Notes: generated by a model from the sequence alone, not told the origin. 64,000 nucleotides of DNA from Oxytricha trifallax (GCA_000711775.1 ARYC01000435.1:87525-151524), one strand, 5' to 3'. Positions 26,301-40,228 are shown, numbered from the stretch's first letter. Made by a program: numbers and translations.

Positions 26301-28349
26301 TTAGCTGATTTGATTAATTAAATTTACAATAATGAATCTAATTGCAAAGATAATCAGAGCGATCAAGAAATACCAAATAAAATTCATAAATTCCATATAA
26401 CTTTATCTCTGAAAATTTATCATATAGGTTCTAAAAATTCTAAATTTTGTTAAATAATAGTGTTAATATATTTATATTTTTAAAATAACATATTCTTGTG
26501 TTTGAAGATATAACAAGATTTTTTTCTACAATTCCACAAACTTTCCAGATATAAAATTAAATTTAATTGGTTTTTATAAAATTCTAAGAATTATACATTG
26601 TCTTATAATTCTAGTAATCCAAATTTATAGTAATTTTGTTCAATAATTAATTAAGAAAGAATTCCATAATACCTAGTTTAAAGGGATTTATACCCTTTGT
26701 TTTTCATCAATTAATATTATTCAAAATTACAAATAAAGATATTTGTAAAAAACACTAGAGACAAGAAAGAATTCGAGGTGGAACTAGATAAAGTGCTAAA
26801 GACTAAATTTAAAGAACAACAACCTAAAATAATAGTCATTTTAGTGCCCACTGACAGAATTTACAAAGATTTCAAAGCAGTTTGCTTTTTAAATTTTAAG
26901 ATATTTATTCAATTAAATTGGACTTACTTACTAGCAACAATTTTTATATTTTCCTGTTGAGAATATAATATAATTATATATGCTACTAAAGAAAATTGAG
27001 ATCTCAAGCCATTTCCTACAAAATTGCAAATAAATATAATTTATCAGTGGCTTCAAATATCCTCAGATAAATCAACTCTAAACTTTAAGGAGATCTCTTC
27101 AACTTAGTCTTCCCTAAGTATATAAAGTATTAATAATTAATATAGCACTATTTTTTATAATGATTTACATATTATTAAGATACTTTTAATCTTTGATGAA
27201 ATAAATAAATATTGTTATAAAAGTAGATTACTGATAAGCACACCATGCTACTAGGAATTGATGTTGGTCACTCAGGTCCAAATTCAGTGGTTGGATTTTG
27301 TGCTACTTACAACAGAGAAATGAGTCAGTACTACTCTGAAAAGATCGCATCTTAATATTAATAATAAAGTTATTTGTATATCTTGAAATTTATTAAGAAA
27401 TGCATTTGACCAACTACACTATATATGATTTAATATATTTAATAAAAAGATAGTATAGAGGAAAAACATCGAAATAGTTTCTAAGAATTTGACTAACGCC
27501 TTGAAAAACGCACTTTCAGCATACTCTGACCACAACGGCAGACTACCTGAACATCTTATTATCTACAGAGATGGAGTTTAAGTTTATAATATAAGTACAA
27601 TAAATAAATGAGTTGGTGATTCAATGAGAAAGCAAGTTTTAAGAACTGAAATTTCTCAATTCAGACAGGCAATAAATGAGAATTATAATCAAACCGAGAA
27701 GAAGCCATACATCACAGTCATATTCAATTTATGTATGTCATTCTAATAAATTAATCACATTTAATTGTACATATTCGTGAACAAGAGAATAAACCAGAGG
27801 TTCTTCGTAGAGGATTACTAATCAAACTTGCAAAACCCTCCCCCAGGGTGCCTCATCGACTCAAGTGTTGTCGAAAGTGAAGATTCAAACCTTGAATACG
27901 ACTTCTACTTGATAGTTTTATAATTCTATTTGATCATAATAAAATAAAGTACCCCTTTTATTTAAGATCATCTATGCATGAATTGCTAAAATCTTAAGGC
28001 AAATATATTAAGTTTTTGTTTATATGATACCACAACAAACCACCCAGGGATGTGCGGTGCCAACTCATTTCTTCGTGGGCTTCAACGACTCCCCTCACTC
28101 GAAGGACGTAATTGAGAAGTTAACATACGATCTATGCTACTACTACTTCAACTGGCAAGGGCCAATCAAGGTGCCTGCTCCCTGCATGTATGCCTTAATT
28201 ACATATTCTTACAATAGTATATAGATGTAAGATTGATAAATTTTTGATACTATGCTCATAAGATAGCGGAGTTGTTCATGCTGCTTGGTGATAAGGTGAA
28301 TACAAAGATGTTTGACACAACCATGCAAGAGTCTCTGCATTTCTTATGA
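23391..28349 (+). CDS. PIWI: PIWI/Argonaute family protein with complete D-D-H triad (Otiwi-like)
   Basis: Small-RNA-guided Argonaute. ATG at 23391 starts a Gln/Asn/Tyr-rich low-complexity N-terminus (MESYSKPNNQRNYNNQKQ), as in many PIWI proteins. A PAZ-type segment reads YLPPELC (about 25488). The MID region includes GHPIWIEIQN and IIVILVPTDRIY (about 26838). The PIWI domain shows GIDVGHSG (about 27258, first Asp), IIYRDGV (about 27570, second Asp), QGCAVPTHFF (about 28047), KVPAPCMYAHK (about 28170-28260, His) and ends SLHFL before TGA at 28347. The triad predicts slicer competence. Joining at TATGC is needed to create the catalytic His. At least a dozen IESs interrupt it. In Oxytricha, PIWI with 27-nt RNAs is known to mark DNA for retention; which paralogue this is cannot be told here. 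Confidence 0.93.
26247..26754 (+). other. IES (508 bp) in PIWI gene, pointer AAAACA
   Basis: AAAACA at 26241-26246 and 26749-26754. Joining gives GHPIWIEIQNTRDKKEFEVE in frame. The interior is AT-rich with a short G run near 26270 and no recognised element. Confidence 0.82.
28194..28255 (+). other. IES interrupting the PIWI catalytic histidine region, pointer TATGC
   Basis: TATGC at 28189-28193 and 28251-28255. Joining gives APCMYAHKIAELFMLLGD, completing the C-terminal PIWI motif with its active-site His. Confidence 0.88.
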
Positions 28350-28760
28350 TCTGCATAAGAACAAGACAAAATGTACTGATACTAACACATACAACTAATT
28401 TTAATTATCAATAAATAATTTAAAATATTCTTTACCATAAATTGTAAAATAGCTGTTTTATATACACTAATTAATCATAAAAATCATTATTAAAATATTA
28501 TAAAGGAACGAGAAAGCGTTGTATTCTGTGATTATAGTTTGTATAGTTTGTGATCTATGAATACAAATAACTTTTAATTCCTTTAACAACTCACTCTATA
28601 AATAAAAACAGTGTCTTATATATTATCAATTATCTAATTATAAATCTACAAAAAATTCTCTTATACTTAATAATAATAACGCCAGAATCAGCCTTAAATT
28701 ATTGAGAAATAAGGATAAGCTTTAAAATTTATATTTGTGAAATATATTCGTTAAATTAAA
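28350..28760. other. Intergenic spacer
   Basis: 411 bp AT-rich stretch between two tandem plus-strand genes. No gene, RNA or repeat recognised. Confidence 0.55.
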
Positions 28761-31700
28761 ATGTAGCAGCACCAATAAAGATATAGTCAGCATTAACACA
28801 CTGCTTAATCTAGAAATACTCAATCAAAGAAGAATTTACTATAAAATTGTGCTTATTTCAAATGTTTTTTCTGACAATAAATTGATATCAGCAATTTGAC
28901 TTAGATTCAATAAAAAAATATTACTTCTTAATAATTTAGTTATAAAATTTACAGCCAAGTTATAGCAACTAAAATATTTTACAGTAATCTTTGAGTTCCT
29001 CCCATAGTAACACCCTAGATAAATTGCAAAACCTTAAACCCCTGAGAGAATCTCAGAATTACATGACAAAAACTTAAGCAACTCAGTAAATCACATAAAT
29101 CACTTAAAAACAGAAATAATTACAAAGAGACAGAACACCAAGTGCAAGAAAAAATTTAACAAACAATGGCTAAACTCCTGTTAATGGTCATTCAAGTACA
29201 AGCTAGATTAGGTCTTAAATGAAAATGGAGAATGAATAGAAATAAAGTAATTTGTAAAATTCTGTTAAGACCCCACAGCATTAAGGCAACAAAACCCCAA
29301 ATAAGAGCAGCCAATATAAATCCATAGAATCAAGAACTACCCCACATATGGCTAGAAATAATGGAAATAACTTAAATGTCTAATTGGAAAGTAGGTTGAA
29401 TTAGAGTAAGGAGAGAGTTAGAAAGCCACTAATAATGGCAGAAGATGTCGAAAATAACATCAATATATATGTTGTAAAAAAGAAGGGAGGCTCAAAAGCC
29501 AACACTATCAATAAAAATTAATAGAGTAATTTAAACATATAAAAACTAGCTGAAGAGAAAAGCTCTATAATCTAATAATAGAATAAGCATAATTTTAACC
29601 CTGATAAGTCGTAATCTAGAAACTAAGCTATCATTGATGATAAAATTTAAGAAAATGTCTATTTTTGTAGTAATTTTTACAGTAAAACTTTATAGATTCA
29701 TATTAATATAATGACTTACAGAGATCAATCTAATCAAAGAGAGATGACTCTAGGAATAAATACTCAGCTGTAAAATCTAAAGTCAAGCAAAACATGCGAT
29801 CAAAGACTCCTCAAGGTCGAGGAGCTGTCCTTACATAATAACAATTCATGGACTAATAAAATAAGAAACAAAGAAGAGAGAAAGAGATTCACTAGCTAGA
29901 AAATGAAGTGAAATAAATTGAAAATGATCTCCTTTTTAAATGCAACAATAAAGACCTGGTGTTTGAAACATACAAACCCAAAAATAGAAAAGGTACAGAC
30001 CCAGATTGCTTGAACATAAATATTGGCTCAAATTGTGCCAGTGACAATTCGACCGATGAATCTCAAAATAAAATGAACTTGTTCAGCAAAAAACAGTTCA
30101 GCTCATATGAGTATTAACTGCAGAATCACAATTTCAGTGACAAGTATTTCGATAAAGTGTACTTAGAGCTATGTGGTTTCTCAGATTTACAAACTGGCCA
30201 ATCTCATCATTTAGAGAAGTAAAAATCAAACTATGAAGTGAAACCTAAGTCATCCCAAGTTATATGCAATAGTCAACTACCAACTACTGTTTTGTCTCCA
30301 AAGGCTTCTTAAACTGTTTAATAAAAGGATATTGTAGGTACAGTCACTTTCTTTGAGAGAAGATGTGATTAACCACCAAAGCCATAAATTACCCCCAAAA
30401 GACATGCAATGGTCAATCTTGACAGTGCTTATCAAACAAGGGAAGCTGCTGAAGAGGACACTTAAGAACAAGATGAATTTTAAGATTCTCCCACTTAAAT
30501 CAGAAGAATATGTAATAATAAAACAATTTCAATTATTTTATAAATTAATTATGCTTTTATTTATAAAGAGTTGAGGACTTTAGTGATAAAGGCAATTTCA
30601 TGAATATGCAATCAGTCGATAGATTAGAATTTGATATGAACTTGAAAAATATATTGTAATGCTTATAATAATATTTTAACTTTGGTGATGAAGATTAAAG
30701 AAGAAAAAGAGAAGAAATGAGAGCAGAGAACCAAAGACTAGTGGATGACTTTGACAACATCCTTAACGAACTAATTGACTAGAGAAAAACTGCATCACAC
30801 ATGGCATTCTACGAAGCCATTAATGAGTATAATTATGATAAAAAACAGTTGGACAATGCAGTTTATAAAGATCCTAATGGAAGCTTCTAACTTGCCTAGT
30901 CACCCACTAAGAGATTGATCTGTATGAAGAACTCATCAATTGAGCATTTTAAGCATATCAAAGAGAGAAATTTAGTCGATAAGTCTGGCGAAAAGCGCAC
31001 TAATATGATTTATATGGCCAGTCCAGAGAGATCCTACGTAGTTAAAGCTGACTAGCAAATTGACTACAACTTAGCTTTTAAGAAAAATCCCCAAAGGTTT
31101 TACGAAGAAGCTTTGAATGCTCCAATAACTAAACATAAAATATAACATTAGAGACCAAGTCTATCACCTAAAAACGGCAGATATGAAAAGAAATCTACCC
31201 TCGGAAGTCAAAGCAGTCATTCTATGTCTCAAAAGAACTTGAAAACATTCAATGGGCTGTCTACAGCAAAGAAGAGCAAGAGAGATCATGAATCTTACAC
31301 TATTGTTTCAAAGTAGACAACAAGACCTCATAATGTAAGTTATATATTTATACAATTTTTATCCTTAAATATAGAGAATCAACTAAAAGATCAAAAGCAA
31401 AATTGAGTAAAAATTAGCAGACAAATTGGGCTCTGAGTTGACTAGTTAAGTATTGAAAGCACTAGAAGAGGCTAATTTACAAGAAGCAATAAACGATATA
31501 ATTTCACAAAATTCTAATTTAATTGATGAATCAAATGATTCAGAACATAACTAGAGAGTTAATAAAGCAATGAGCGTGAAATCTTAACAGATTCAAAAGC
31601 AGTAGTTTGATTAAGTTTTATATTTAACTGACTTTACTTTTTTCTCAAGAGTAAAGAAATAAACTTAATATTTATTGATGCTATCAGAGACGATTAAAGT

Positions 31701-32033
31701 TAAAAAAGTAACAAAATTAATCTAAATTAGAAGCAAAACACTCTATTTATTCCCTCTCATGAAAGAATGGAATCTCACTCTCATCAGTAGCCAGCAACCA
31801 GAGAGTTAAGAACATCTTCAAATGTAGCTGATGGTTAGTATATTATTCAGGAATCTGGTCAAATTAGTCATAGAAGCGGAACATCAAGCAAGTTTTACCA
31901 TTCAGAGAATAATGCTCACGATGAATTAAAAATAATGGTATATTAGTTTAAAAATATTCAGTAAAATTTAAATAAATATTTGCATAAATCGCATTTTAAT
32001 GAAGAGGAAGTTAGAGTTAATAAGGCATATTGA
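28761..32033 (+). CDS. Glutamine-rich protein of unknown function
   Basis: Not recognised. ATG at 28761 is followed by TAG CAG CAC CAA TAA (MQQHQQ), and the open frame continues with very many TAA/TAG glutamines to TGA at 32031. The product is hydrophilic and low-complexity: Gln/Asn/Ser/Lys-rich, with basic patches (SKTPQGRG, QQNKKQRREKE about 29800-29880) and predicted coiled-coil stretches (RRKREEMRAENQRLVDDFDN about 30690). A more ordered part around 30720-31130 (HMAFYEAINEYNY, NLAFKKNPQRFYEEALNAP) may be a real domain. No signal peptide or membrane segment. Small IESs interrupt it near 28845-28985, 29650-29715, 30505-30570, 30660-30690, 31335-31370, 31615-31650 and 31935-32000. It converges on the SWR1-type gene. 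Regulatory or cytoskeletal roles are both possible. Confidence 0.75.
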
Positions 32034-32379
32034 ATAATGGGCATTAATAGGCTAGAAAAAAAGACAAAATAAGTTGTTTGTTAAATTTGTTTAATAAATT
32101 ATATACCAATAAAATAAGTTAATTTAAATACTCTTTTTGCTGTCTTTTTTACCAATCATATTGAGTTTCGTTTTTTTGGGAGTTAAATTTTTTTATAAGT
32201 CATTTAAATTACAATTCATACATTTTATTAAAATAAATAATCATAAGCTAACTGGTATTATCTTTTAAATAAATATTCAGCTATTATTATGTAGATTTTT
32301 CATAAAAATAATGATTTTAATTCAATCACCCAATTCATTTTAAGATACTGTTTCAAGTTTATACATTATTGCCAAATAC
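32034..32379. other. Convergent intergenic spacer
   Basis: 346 bp between the stop of the Gln-rich gene (+) and the stop of the SWR1-type gene (-). AT-rich with T runs, likely two 3' flanks. Nothing else seen. Confidence 0.55.
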
Positions 32380-35300
32380 TCAAACAATAAAGTAATTTTA
32401 TTCAATTTCATGTCTTGTGCGCTTATATAGGGCATCAGCTACAGCTCTATCATACTGTTCTTCTTAACCTTGCTCCTCATTCTGTGACATCTACTCATCA
32501 TCCTCTGAGAAGCTGAATTCACTGCCACCATCCTAGTCGCCATTTTTGTGGTCTTTCTTTTCTTCTTCAATTTCTTTCTCGTCTTTAAGTGGATTAACGA
32601 ATTTGGCATCCTTTTTGGCTCTGTCATCGAGGTATTAATCGAAGGAGAACCCGTTCTCTAAATACTCAATGCACATCTTAGTCACTTCATTAAGGGTTGG
32701 ATGGTTTCTCCAATTGATAAACTCGTTCTTTTTCATTTCACTCTGGAGCTGAGAAGCGCCCTTGTTATCAAAGGCTGGAGCTTATTCATTTACATCCTCT
32801 TCTTAGCCGTCTTCAGGAAGTTAGCCATCAACGCTTGCTTAATTTTTCTCTTAATCTCCAATTTTACTTACAGTTCCTACTGTAGAAGAGGCATCTTGAG
32901 CTAATATAGCATCTTCATCAAATTCATCATCTATTTCTCTCTTAGCCTGTTAAAATGCGATAACATCCTCCTTATCCTCTATTCTAACAAGTGCTTCTTC
33001 GAATTTTCTTCTATATTGTTCCATCTCTCTTTGCTTCTCGAAATCTAGCTCATTCACTACTTCTTGCTCTTCTCCGTTTTCAAGTCCTAAATTTTGGTAG
33101 TTACTATGAAACACGATATTTTCCTCTTTCATAAGGTTTCTGCGCTTTGGCTTTAAGAAATCATCGTCTTCCAAGATATCCTTAAGAGATACTTTCTTGA
33201 AGAAATCCATATCAAATCCACCCTCTATAATGAGTCCACCGAAATCTCTCTTCTGCAAACTCTTCTTAAAGATATTCTCTTCAATAGTATTGACTGAGAT
33301 TAGCCTATATATATGGACAGTCTTAGTCTGGCCTATACGATGGCATCTATCTTAAGCTTGCTTGTCCATGGCTGGATTCCAATCGGTATCATAAAAAATG
33401 ACACAGTCAGCTCCAGTTAAATTGATGCCGATTCCACCACATCTGGTTGATGAAATGAAGCAAAAGATTTTCTTGTTTAAGTTAAACTTATCAACAAGTC
33501 TTTGACGCATCTCTACCTTTACAGAACCATCTAGTCTCACATAGGAATATCCGTGGAGATTCAAAAACTGCTCGAGAATATCTAAAATCCTTGTCATTTG
33601 TGTGAAAATCAAAACTTTGTGACCTTTGGAGTGAAGATTCTTAAGTAACATAGCTAATCTCTATAGTTTACCACAATCGTATTGAATTAAGTTCTTATGA
33701 GGGAAGAAAAGGATGTTTGAGAATTTTAAAGACTGATTAACGTTTCTATGAGACATCAGCTTTTAATACAAGAATCTTTCATAAGCTTTCTCCTTTTGAT
33801 GTTAAGTAAATTGGTTTAAAATTAAAATTAAACATTACGATTTATAACAATCCAAGTTTAACAATCTTAGAAGGAACAAAGTCTACTGTATTTGCAACTA
33901 CTTTTGGAATAATAAACTTGTAATGTCTGATTGTTTCCTCTAAAATTTAAACTCTTTGTAATGGTGTTACAATCATTTCTCTTAACACTTCACAATTTTT
34001 ATAGGTGAATTGTTAATTTTATACTTATTCAACTTTCTTTGATGGTTATTGCTATTATTCCTATGGTACTTAAATTTGAGAATTCTCTTGCTCTTTCTAA
34101 GAGGAAGTGTTTTGATCCTTAGAAAATAAATAATTATATTCATAATATATAATTTAGAAAATTTAGTGAATTAATAATTTAATTAAAGTTAATCAGAATA
34201 CTTATTATAAAAATGAAAAATGGAAATTTCTAAAAAAACATCTTTTCTTCATCATCATCGTCATCGTCTTCATCTTCAAGCTTTTCTACAGTTTCTTGTT
34301 CCCCTCCTTGTGTGTCCCTGCGAAGCACCTGTCTTGTGGCACCTGTGGTCTTACCAGGTGGGAACACTAAAAAATAAAAATTAAAGATATTCTTTTTGTA
34401 ACTTACATTTTAAGTGAGTGCTGTACTTTCGTCTGCGTCTGATATATAAGAATACTTTTTAAAATATAAAGTTTTTGATTAAATTTATCAATTTCCTATT
34501 ATAAATCATGATTGTTAAAATAATTTTTTAGCTGCGGACTGCTGTTTTTGAGTTTATTCTAGCTATTCTTGACTATTTAATTGTACATCATTTTATTAAG
34601 CTGGAAGATTTGTGGATTAGCCTGAATAAGGATCTGAATTATTTTGGTTGACTTCTTCCATTTTTTTATCCTCTTCTTAAACCAGTGCATTCTCTTATGT
34701 TGATTTACGATCTGGACTTTAGAATTCTTGTAATTCTTTTTCTTAAGCCTGGTATCCATTTTCGTGTTAATATTTTGGACTTAAAATTTTTAACTTTTCT
34801 TCAGAGACTACTTAATCTTAGGCTAATTAGTTTTTAACTGTTTGAATCTATTTTGGCACTTTGATTGTTTTAATTTCAGTCACTTCTTGTTCCATTTCAT
34901 CAATGACCACTTAAACGTTTGGATTTATGAATATTTCCTGATCTAAAACCGTTTCCTATTCTTGTTAGTCCACCTCCATTTATTATTCCATACTTTCTTA
35001 TTGAAGTATCTCCTAATTAATTGCCTTCATGTCAATGACCAAGCTAAACATCTTAATTTTCTCTATTTTTGTCTATTCAACTTCAACTTCCTCCATTTCT
35101 TGATCTTCATTCATAATCTAGTCCTGTTATTATTACAGTGCGAGTTCTCTCTATCTCTCCTATAACTGAATTTATAATTGTTCTTGAAGCCTTCTTTGCT
35201 ATTCTTCCTGCTCTTTTTTTAGTTGTTCTTTGATTTACTTCTTTCTATTTTTATTTGTTAATTACTGGCTAAGAGGTACCTCCTTATTACGAAATTAAAA

Positions 35301-38300
35301 ACTCATGTATTTAAATAAAAGCAAAATTTGGATTAAAATGCTAAGGTAAAATGTATATCGGCAATAATTAAAGGATTTTAGATGTTATAATCTTCGATTT
35401 ATTCTTCTGTTTACTCTGGCCAATCTTCGACAAGATTATGATTGAGTTCATCTCTTTAATCTGAGTTAAATACTAGATTTTGAGAGAAAGGATTAAATAT
35501 TGTTGAGGAAGCTCTATCGAGATCATTAATAGAGGTGATGTCCTTTTTGTTATATCTATCTAAGTTTTTATGTCTTTTAACTTCAAATACATCGCCAAAA
35601 AGGAGATTTATTTTAACTGCTTTTCTACAATCTTCCCCATAGACTGGTTTCTTAAACATCAAATTGTTTCTATTAGTAGAGTCAATTTGTTTCCATTATA
35701 TTAATTTGTTAGCGAATCTTATTAGATGAAGTCTTTGCTCATCATTGTGCAAAGCGCTCATGTAATAATCATATTCATTGTACTCTTTAGTTCTTTAAGA
35801 ATACCTCATGAAATCAAAGTTATCTAGAGAGTAGTAGTTTTAAGTAAAAGGCAAACTAGCAGTGTTCAGGTAGCTTGGTACATCATGATAAATGTTTGTT
35901 TCATAGGGAAGAACCTATGTGAGAGTATTTTTTAAACTTTTGGTATTTGATCTAGCAAGTACATTACAATTTATTGGGAGTTTTCTTCCATAAGAATAAC
36001 CATCTGCGGAAGGTCTCGATTGCATTAAGTGATGAGATAAATCATCGATGTGGTTTTAATTCTCTCCTATTACTTGAATTAGAGGTCTTTTGGGGTAAAG
36101 CTCCTATAATGATTAATATTCTGTTCTAGAAATTGATTCAAACTCAGTTAGAACAAAGCTGAGACTCTGTAAATTCACATCTTTTAAGGGATTGTTTTGG
36201 AAGGCTTTGTAAATCAATGTACTGAAGTTAAATTTCAATCTATCTTGCATAATAAAAGGCGATTCAATAGATCTAGGTTCAAATAAGTCAGGATGATTAC
36301 ATACTTTTCTTAACTACATAAGCACATTCATAATACTGAAGAAATCTGAATCTTAAAGTGTCTGCTTAGTTTTATCAGAGTTAATGTACTCATCATACAG
36401 TAGCCTTTATCTTCTTGAAAGATTACATTAAACAATATGTTCAATCTTTTCTGGAAGCTACTTTTCAACATCTCTCTTCATTCTTCTCAGCAAGAATGGT
36501 CTTAATATGCTTTAAAGCTTTTGGACGACAGATATATTTAAGCTTTAATTATGATTGATTGATTAACTGAATGGGTTTGAGAACCATTCTTTAAAATCTT
36601 GTTAACTGCTAAAGATTGTTGGCATTAAGAAATGCATAAGAGACCAAAGTTCCATTACATCATTTTATAGTGGAGTTCCAGTAAGCAGGAGTCTTCTTTT
36701 TGTATTGAATCTCAATAATGTCTACCATCTCTAACTTTTAAAATTCTTAATGTTTTGAGCCTCATCTAAAATCATATAGTACCATTTCTTTCTTCTAAAA
36801 GCAAAATGATCTTAAATGACTAGCTTATAAGATGTTATACAAACATGGAAAGAGTTTTCTTTACTCCAACCATGTCTTTTCATTTTTCTTTCCTTTTATG
36901 AACCAAAATATGTCAAAATTTTGAAACCAGGAGCCCATTTCTTGAATTCCATTTCCCAATTAATAATGATAGTTGTTGGTACGACGATAAGATGAGGACC
37001 CCAAACGCCTTTATCACAAGCAAGAGAAGCAAGCAAAGCTATTGTTTGTATAGTTTTACCTAATCCCATTTCATCAGCCAATATTCCATTAAGCTTCTTG
37101 TTATGAAGAGTAACCATCCAATCTAGACCAATAATTTAATATTCTCTAAGTTCTCCAGTAAGCAAGAATGGAACTTTTGTTTTTACATTGACAGAAGATA
37201 AAGTAAAACCTTGAGGTTATAGAGCTTTAGCCATTTCAACTGTTTATTCAGCAATTCTAGCTCTTGCATTTTCATCATTTTCATTGGCTTAAGATTGTCC
37301 AGTGTTTAGAGTCTGATTATCATTGTGAATTATTTCATGATCATAAGAATACCCTCCCTCAGGATCTTTCTGTACAATCACACTTATCTTTTATCTCTTG
37401 TAAGGTTGAAGTTAAACATCCTATTGATTACTTATATCATTCAGCATTTCTACATTTTTCTAATGATCAATTTCGTCTTACGAGCCATAGATCTTGACTA
37501 TTACTTAGCCTTAGTTTGGGGCTTAATTCTCCCTATTTTCAATTAAATTTCCATCTTTGTTGTACATACTTTAGTCTACGAATGCTTTTGTGTTTAGCTC
37601 TTCAGCTACTTTGACACTGAGCTTCAAATGCTTACTAACGAAGTTCTCAAGCTTCTTAGTTCTGATTTGTTAACGCTTTTTCTCATAAAGCACATTATAG
37701 TTATGCTTCACAACTTTCTCAATGGATTTCCAGAACTGGCCAACCATCCTTCCCATATTTACCGCTTTTTTCCTAAGCTCAATCTTTTGATCTTTGATGT
37801 CCTTTTCCTTCCTGAGTTTCTTTTCATGCAGCTCTTTCTTACAAGACCTAGCATGCTTTTTAGAGTCTGTGATCTTTTTCTTGGTCTCTCTTTCAAAATC
37901 TTCAGCCATCCATTTCATTTCTTTTTAGAGAAAACCCCAATGACATTTTGATGATTGAGTTTTCCCATCCAAAATTTCCCCTGACTGCACTTTCTTTCCT
38001 ATATTGGATCTCAAATCATTCATCTAATCTTAGATTTCTTCGTATTTATCATTCAACTCCTGAAGTTAAATCTAAAATAAATAGAGGTCAGGGATTCAGC
38101 TTCATTAATTTTATATTAATTAATAAATTTGAAAGGGATTATAAAATTTACTAAAGCTAAAATCTTTATAACTTATCAGCTTCATTGTGAATTAAGTAAT
38201 AAGGCATTTGATTGTTGATTTATAAATTTATAATTTAAAAAATGACAGAAAATAATAAAAATGAAAAGTGAAATCTTTTATCTTTATATGGTAAGAACCC

Positions 38301-38691
38301 TGGCTTTTAGCATTAAATTTCCAAAAAGCGGTAAAACATATAGCAAATTCTTGACCAAGAATACTTTTAGGATATTTTTAACATAAATTCTTACTTTTTT
38401 TCGTTCATGTTCAATCATCAACTTCTCAATGTTGAATTTTGCTTTGTAATTGCCTTTGATGTCTCTCTTGCGCAAAATAAGTTTTAAAATTTGAAAAATA
38501 TAAGAAACATTTCTCCTTAAAAATTCTTACTGTTTGAATTGCTGTAATTAATATGTTAGAAAATAAGTTGTTGCTAGAGTCCTTTCTAATTTTCCTATAA
38601 ATAAAATAAATAAATGCGCGAAAATAAGGAAAACAATAAGTACCATTTCTGGTCGGTCTCTTTTTTTTAGTTCTAAATCTGAATCAGACAT
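32380..38691 (-). CDS. SWR1: SNF2-family chromatin remodeller, SWR1/SRCAP type
   Basis: Read right to left. Probable ATG at 38689-38691 ([14 protein letters not shown]). An HSA domain follows ([17 protein letters not shown], about 37920). The SNF2 ATPase shows [20 protein letters not shown] (about 37070), [20 protein letters not shown], the DEAH-box position as DEAQNIKN (about 36755) and [10 protein letters not shown] (about 36690). A long Gln/Lys/Glu-rich insertion (about 35.4-34.2 kb) splits the ATPase, as in SWR1/SRCAP/INO80. The helicase C lobe follows: [17 protein letters not shown] (about 33620), [20 protein letters not shown] (about 33420) and DRCHRIGQT (about 33340). An acidic tail ends at TGA 32380-32382. 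The family exchanges H2A.Z into nucleosomes. IES-like gaps lie near 38.6-38.5, 38.35-38.07, 35.4-35.3, 34.5-34.4, 34.2-34.1 and 33.9-33.8 kb. Domain order is normal, so no scrambling is evident. Confidence 0.9.
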
Positions 38692-40228
38692 TTCGCTATC
38701 ATTTTCCGAGGAACTCCTAAAAAACAAGTTAATTGAGCTGCATTTGTAATTACTCTAGATCAATATTAAATTTAATTTAAATTTTGCAAACAAAAAATTA
38801 AAATGCCATTATCTTTTTTGATTAAATATATGAAAATATGCATATAAAAAGTTAATTTCAAAAAGATTATGATGAATCAAAATATTTTTAAGAACATGGA
38901 AAAATACAAATAAATCATAATAAATTTCTTTGTTTCTCATCAATTTGTATTTTATTACCATACTATCAATCATTATTGATAAATTTCTTTTTATCAGTCT
39001 ATATCAATTCTCTAAATACATTAAATGATAAAGATATTTACAATTATTTTATATTTTATATTTTAAATTCCCCATTTGAAAATATTAATTTATTAAAATT
39101 AAATTATATAATTAATTTAATCATTCTTAAGTTCCTTGAGGTCTGGCAGAAAATTATCATCGATCGTTTAGGCATCCATATTTATTTCTAATTAATAATA
39201 ACAAGATATAAATTATTATTGACTAGGTCGCAGCTATATAAATAATTACTATTTATTATTATTTGTACTTTTATCCAATATGGCTTTTATACTTTATTTA
39301 TCACATATTTCACATAATAAAAATTAATTTTTTTGTTATGCAAAATCTTATTAAAAAATAGTGATTATAAGTAATTCTAAGAAAAATATAGATAAATTAT
39401 GAGCAATTTTTAATAAGATAATATAAAGAGAGGAAACGAGTAATCTAAAATACGACTTCATTCATAATAGACCTAATAATCTATTATATAATATATTAAA
39501 TTTTTATAATATTTTAGAATTGTTTTAATTAAGTGACAATTTTAATTAAGTTTTTAAATCATGGACATAAGCAATTTATTAAAAATAGTAAAATTATACG
39601 AAAAAATGGAATTAATAATTTATTAAAATTGTTTATACAATTTTTTAAGGGTTAAATTTATTGATTATTATGAAGGGTTTATTTTTTATTAATTAAAATA
39701 GCTAAATAAGTTTTTTAATAATAATCCATGTAACTGCTTCTTTAATAAATGCGCCATATTCATTATATCTATTTTCTTATTAACATTTTTGCTGGGGCTA
39801 CTGAATAATAATTATAAATAATTTATAGGAATTTATATTTATTTTTTACATTAATAAAAATATATATATAACTTTTTATTTAATTTTGAATGTTACGATA
39901 GAAATAAAATTTAGATAAACTTAAAATGATATATTGAGGATAAGATTATGAAGTTATTATTAGTCTCAGAAAATGAAAATATATGAGAAGGGGTTAGAAT
40001 TTTAAATTAAAATTATATAAGAGAAATATTAATTTAAGAATTTATATAATTTATTAATTACTAATAAATCCAAAATTAGACTCTTTTTATAATATATATT
40101 ATATATTCCCAATTATAATCTTTTTGGCAATTCTGAGAGATATTAAATTATATATATAAAAATTGATATAACTTAATTTTAGGGAAAATGATATTAGAAT
40201 AATAGACTTATATAATAAAAAAATAATA
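38692..40228. other. AT-rich region without recognised gene
   Basis: About 1.5 kb of extremely AT-rich DNA between the 5' end of the SWR1-type gene and a foldback element. It contains short TA and poly-A/T runs and one chance frame. It may include the promoter and untranslated region of the SWR1-type gene. Nothing conserved seen. Confidence 0.5.

Noticed and set aside
34962..35165. Plus-strand open frame within the SWR1-type gene
   Set aside because: It is the antisense shadow of the Gln/Lys/Glu-rich insertion of the remodeller.
38976..39191. Isoleucine/asparagine-rich open frame as a gene
   Set aside because: The frame is explained by extreme A/T content and has no conserved feature.
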